64,000 nt of DNA from NCBI GenBank assembly GCA_902789395.1, contig CADANY010000003.1, positions 62,001 to 126,000 on the forward strand, read 5' to 3'. The DNA comes from an uncultured Bacteroidia bacterium. Lineage in GTDB: Bacteria; Bacteroidota; Bacteroidia; Bacteroidales; UBA932. Position numbers and translations under genes: made by a program. Numbering within the stretch: the first letter of the stretch is position 1; every line of letters begins with the position of its first letter. Below the pieces are notes generated by a model that was not told the DNA's origin, did no database searches, and saw only the letters and a program-made list of their open reading frames with translations. Below are positions 60,885 through 64,000 of the stretch, in pieces.

Positions 60885-61640
60885 TCAGATCAGCGCAAGC
60901 ACAAGGTCGACGTCTCCGAAATGACTGACTAGACCATTGTATTTCTCGATATAGCGGCGGGAGAGTTGGCCGCGCCAAACGATATCGTCCCGGGAATTGA
61001 GCGGAATCTGCAGGTCGAACCCGTAACTCTTGGAATTGTACTTGACCATCGCTGAACATTTCCAGCTCGTCTGCGAACCGCCGTCATCCTCGACCATCAG
61101 GAAGGCAACCTGGTCCAGTTGCGGCGTCCAGTCCGAAACGAGGACGGCGTTGAAATCCAGGATCTGCCCGACCTGGTCCCTCTTGACAACAATCATGAAA
61201 TCCGAAACCGTCGGACTGTAGAGGGCAAGTTCCGCCTCCGTCGAAGCTGTAAAATCCTCGACCGCTCCGCATTTGACAAAGAATTCCGAGCCGCCGGCGA
61301 ACCAGGTATCGTAATTTCTCCTTGCAAGAAAGGACCTAAGTACCCATGTTTTGACATCCGTTTCCGACCGGACGATCAGCCTTCCACCCTCTCCCCAGGA
61401 CGGGTCTTCACGGCGGCGGACTTCTAAAGTCCGGAAGGCCGCATCATCGTTGCAATTGACGACCCAGACCGGATGCTTGCGGGCCATCTCTTCGTCTACA
61501 AAAACTTTCTCACCATCCAGCGTATACCCGATATTCCGGTCCGACCCGTCGAGCGGATCGAAGGTAATGACCGGTCTCTCTTTCTGATTCCAGGACTCAG
61601 AATAGGGCCAGTAGATCTGCAGACCCGGCCAGTTCTTCAA
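60885..61640 (-). pseudogene. Downstream part of a lipoprotein gene broken by a frameshift
   Basis: Open frame of 251 codons with no ATG near its start; the only candidate is a TTG at 61640. It contains GLQIYWPYSESWNQKERPVI, which reads as the middle of a protein, followed by KHPVWVVNCNDDAAFRTLEV and a beta-rich C-terminus. Deleting one T at the codon CTT where the upstream frame (61597-62037) reads EAFLEEL fuses the two as EAFLKNWPGLQIYWPY. Together they would give a lipoprotein of about 380 aa. It could be a true inactivating mutation, programmed shift or sequencing error. Domain family not recognised with confidence. Confidence 0.6.
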
Positions 61641-62037
61641 GGAAGGCCTCGACCTCCGCTTCGGCGTTTCCTCCCCGGGTCAGGGAGCGCCGCCTGACGG
61701 CCTCTTCAATCAAGGTCCGCATCGGCGTGACGTACTGCTTTGTTTCCGACCGGACCGGTTCGGACCCGACGCCCGTACCGGGGCTCCGGAAGAGATCCTG
61801 CATCCGGTATTCCTCATCGTATCCGTTCACACGGGAATCGGCGACGGCATCGGCAACCTCCCCCATCTGTTCCGTGCCGATCGGCAGCTCGGAAAGCAGC
61901 AGGGCGATTTCTTCCAGCGTAAAAGAGGTAGGAGGGGCCTGACGGACATCAAGGCTGGTATCCAACGGTTCACAAGCGGGAAGCAGCAGGGCAAAGGCCA
62001 TACAGGCGAGGGGCAACGTTCTCTTTTTCATAGTCAT
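61597..62037 (-). CDS. Upstream part of the frameshifted lipoprotein gene
   Basis: 146 codons from the ATG at 62037 (a second ATG at 62031 is also possible). Lipobox LLPAC. The segment SFTLEEIALLLSELPIGTEQ and RTLIEEAVRRRSLTRGGNAE is helical. The frame ends at 61597 within sequence that, one base shifted, encodes conserved-looking residues, so this product is probably truncated. A CATCTTTG element (one mismatch to the -7 pattern) overlaps the start region. Confidence 0.6.
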   Translation of the reverse strand: MTMKKRTLPLACMAFALLLPACEPLDTSLDVRQAPPTSFTLEEIALLLSELPIGTEQMGEVADAVADSRVNGYDEEYRMQDLFRSPGTGVGSEPVRSETKQYVTPMRTLIEEAVRRRSLTRGGNAEAEVEAFLEELAGSADLLALF

Positions 62038-62094
62038 TCGTTTTTTCTGCAAAGATGGGAAAGCTTATCCGTTTTCAAAAAAAGTACACGGATA

Positions 62095-62121
62095 AAAAAG
62101 AAAAAAGGCCCTGCAGGGCCC
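62095..62121 (-). terminator. Terminator after prmC
   Basis: On the minus strand GGCCCTGCAGGGCC (a palindrome) is followed by TTTTTTCTTTTTT, just after the prmC stop at 62129. Confidence 0.8.
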
Positions 62122-62128
62122 TGAAACG

Positions 62129-63031
62129 CTATCTTGAGTAGAAAATAAAGCGGGATTTTTCATAAAAATCGCGCTTTATTACGACCTCCCGGAACCCATT
62201 CTCCCGAAAAACCGCGGCTGTCTCCTCCCCAAGCGACTCATTGATCTCAGCCATTCCTTTCCCCTCCGGAGAAAGGAACCGGTCCGACAGGCGCGCAACG
62301 GCCCGATAGAAAAGAAGGGGATCCTCATCCGGAACGAAGAGGGCCGTTCCGGGCTCATAGGAAAGGACATTGCGCCGCATCGCCGCCTTCTCGCTCTCCC
62401 GGATATATGGAGGATTACTGAGCACGATATCAAAGGATCCATACGGGAAATCCTGCTCTGTATCAAGAACATCCGCCTTAACAAAGATCGGAGGGAGCGA
62501 TCCGGAAGCCTTCATTTCCGCCTTGAAATCCTGCGAAGCCGCAACGGACAGGGCTCCTTCGGAGATATCCACCCCGACCACCTCCGCTCCGGGGACCTCC
62601 AGGGCCAGGGTCCATGCGATATTCCCGGATCCGGTACACAGGTCCAGGATCCGCACCGGTGCTGCTTCCTTGCCGAAGGGAATCCGGAGGTTCCGGACCT
62701 GGCAGGCCATCCGCACCGCTTCCCGGCACAGCAGTTCCGTTTCGGGACGCGGGATCAGCGTATCGGAAGTAACCCGGAAAGAACGCCCGCAGAATTCCGC
62801 CTTCCCGAGGACATACTGGATCGGCTCTCCCTGCATCAGGCGCCCCATATCCGCCTCAAGGACCGGCAGAATCCGTCTGTCAACCTCATAACCCGGATCG
62901 ACAATCGGAGTATAGCTGTGCGTCCCCAGCCGCTCCTCGCAGAGCAGCAGCACAATCGATCTCGCCTCAGGCGCAGGATAGAGCGCCGAAAGCGATTCAA
63001 TGCCGGATTTGAGGAATTCGGAAAGGAGCAT
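62129..63031 (-). CDS. prmC: Peptide chain release factor N(5)-glutamine methyltransferase
   Basis: 300 aa. Substrate-recognition helices at the N-terminus, IPRPETE at 93-99, SAM motif ILDLCTGSGNIAWTLALE (128-145), and the catalytic SNPPYIRE (205-212). It methylates the GGQ glutamine of RF1 and RF2. Its ATG overlaps the ddl stop (TGATG), so the two are coupled. Confidence 0.94.
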   Translation of the reverse strand: MLLSEFLKSGIESLSALYPAPEARSIVLLLCEERLGTHSYTPIVDPGYEVDRRILPVLEADMGRLMQGEPIQYVLGKAEFCGRSFRVTSDTLIPRPETELLCREAVRMACQVRNLRIPFGKEAAPVRILDLCTGSGNIAWTLALEVPGAEVVGVDISEGALSVAASQDFKAEMKASGSLPPIFVKADVLDTEQDFPYGSFDIVLSNPPYIRESEKAAMRRNVLSYEPGTALFVPDEDPLLFYRAVARLSDRFLSPEGKGMAEINESLGEETAAVFRENGFREVVIKRDFYEKSRFIFYSR

Positions 63032-64000
63032 CAGGCGTTTTCGATGACTTCTGTCAGGAAATCGGTAAAGTCCATCCCCGCCGCCCGGACCATCTTCGGT
63101 ACGAGAGAAGCATTGGTCATCCCCGGAATAATATTGACTTCCAGGAAATAGATCCCGTCAGGAGCCGCGATGTAGTCCATCCGGACAAGGCCGGAACAGC
63201 CCAGGTGGGCATAGATCTTCCGGGAGATCTCCTGGACCTCAAGGGTCAGCTCTTCTGAAACGGGAGCCGGGCAGATTTCACGGCTGCTCCCGTTATATTT
63301 GGCGTCATAATCGAAATAATCGTTGTCCGTGACGATCTCAATGATGGGCAGGGCCTTGATCCCTTCCGCATTGCGGTAGACGGCGCAGGTCAGCTCATGT
63401 TCGCACTCGATCCCCTTCTCGACGATCACCGTATCGCCCTCCGAGAAAGCATATCGGATGGCGGAAGGGAGCTCCGCCTCGGAATGGACCTTGGTAATAC
63501 CGAAGCTGGACCCGCCGCCCGTCGGTTTGACGAAGAGCGGGAACCCGAGCCTGCCGGCGACATCCTTGGCAAATGCCTCTACATCAGCACCTTTCCGAAT
63601 AAAGGCGTCCGGAGCGAGTTTGACATAATCGACACCCCTGAGATAACTCTTGCAGGAGTATTTATCGAAAGCGACGGTCGTGACGAAGGCGCTGCAGCTG
63701 GAGAACGGAATGCCGAGCATCTCGAAATAGCCCTGCAGGATTCCGGTCTCGCCGGGCGCTCCATGCTGCATGATATAGACGAAGTCAAACTTAATCTTCT
63801 CTCCGAGAACGCTCACGGAAAAATCGGTCTTGTCGATTTCGGGACGGGCCCCCTCCGGGAAGGGGACGCGCATGGAATTGCTCTTGCGCATCGCAACGAG
63901 GGACCATTTCCCGAACCGGGCGAAGATTTCATAGACATCATAGCGGTTCTCGTCGATCCGGGATGCGGTAAATTCGCCGCTCCGGCACGAGATCTCCCAC
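63031..64000 (-). CDS. ddl: D-alanine-D-alanine ligase (5' end beyond window)
   Basis: The frame continues upstream of the ATG at 63891 without a stop to the right edge, reading GEFTASRIDENRYDVYEIFA, which matches the N-terminal Ddl pattern, so the true start lies outside. ATP-grasp motifs: LGFPLFVKPTGGGSSFGITK, IVEKGIECEHELTCAVY and the metal-binding YFLEVNIIPGMTNASLVPKM. It makes the D-Ala-D-Ala terminus of peptidoglycan precursors. The terminal motif reads NIIPGMT, with Ile where many Ddl have Thr. Confidence 0.93.
   Translation of the reverse strand, partial: WEISCRSGEFTASRIDENRYDVYEIFARFGKWSLVAMRKSNSMRVPFPEGARPEIDKTDFSVSVLGEKIKFDFVYIMQHGAPGETGILQGYFEMLGIPFSSCSAFVTTVAFDKYSCKSYLRGVDYVKLAPDAFIRKGADVEAFAKDVAGRLGFPLFVKPTGGGSSFGITKVHSEAELPSAIRYAFSEGDTVIVEKGIECEHELTCAVYRNAEGIKALPIIEIVTDNDYFDYDAKYNGSSREICPAPVSEELTLEVQEISRKIYAHLGCSGLVRMDYIAAPDGIYFLEVNIIPGMTNASLVPKMVRAAGMDFTDFLTEVIENA

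Noticed and set aside
62107..62120. GGCCCTGCAGGGCC palindrome as a regulatory site
   Set aside because: It is followed by a T-tract on the minus strand just past the prmC stop, so a terminator is the simpler reading.

Overview
The window comes from a member of the Bacteroidales (Bacteroidota). The evidence is gene content (DUF3244 and Spi-type proteins, a DUF2723 glycosyltransferase, hemD next to a DUF4271 protein, a split transketolase, a GH78 lipoprotein, serine-type sulfatases, DUF3109 and DUF2007 proteins), ribosomal cluster order (spc/alpha block without adk), and promoters of the Bacteroidota type (TAnnTTTG, sometimes with TTTG about 19 nt upstream). Most of the DNA looks moderately GC-rich. 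Two stretches are clearly AT-rich: the left end (1-1320) and the toxin and immunity parts of 46.8-52.7 kb. Genus cannot be set from the sequence alone.

Layout. 1-3.1 kb: a truncated Spi-prodomain lipoprotein, a DUF3244 lipoprotein and a TPR/HTH membrane regulator. 3.2-13.9 kb: one leftward ribosomal operon from rplP to rplQ, including secY, map, infA and rpoA. It starts at rplP behind its own promoter, and the usual upstream genes rpsJ to rpsC are absent. 14.0-16.4 kb: pgk and a divergent SAM methyltransferase. 16.4-26.2 kb: a DUF2723 membrane glycosyltransferase and a tightly packed leftward operon, lepA - GT2 - menA - SUI1/YciH - DUF4271 - hemD - rnpA - yidD - menG, mixing translation, menaquinone, haem and RNase P functions. 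26.3-31.5 kb rightward: gpsA and a glycerophosphodiesterase, then split transketolase, an ECF sigma factor, a small membrane protein and a secreted Spy-like protein. 31.6-34.4 kb: class I amidotransferase lipoprotein, lolD-trmN6, apt. 34.4-37.8 kb: two tandem sulfatases. 37.9-46.6 kb: acpP; TlpA-uvrC-pnuC; YtxH/holin/small basic protein; hemW; envelope proteins; DUF2007; DUF3109 and an XRE regulator.

46.8-52.7 kb is the most unusual region. It is an array of five partial copies of an Rhs core-domain end. Four are followed by a different AT-rich C-terminal domain and then by a small lipoprotein. The C-terminal domains include two with HExxH metallopeptidase motifs (one M91-like) and two with (S/T)xGC motifs like L,D-transpeptidase/Tlde1 enzymes. 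No full-length Rhs gene is present. I read it as a bank of displaced polymorphic-toxin tips with cognate immunity lipoproteins, which points to periplasmic or cell-wall targets.

52.8-64 kb: a GH78 rhamnosidase-like lipoprotein, an M16-like protein lacking the catalytic HxxEH motif, a secreted TPR protein, a U32 peptidase-family protein, a lipoprotein gene broken by an apparent single-base frameshift, prmC, and ddl running off the right edge.

Start codons were chosen by comparing candidate ATG/GTG/TTG codons with family N-termini, signal peptides, upstream stops and Shine-Dalgarno-like sequences. All functions are homology judgements made by eye; no database search was run.
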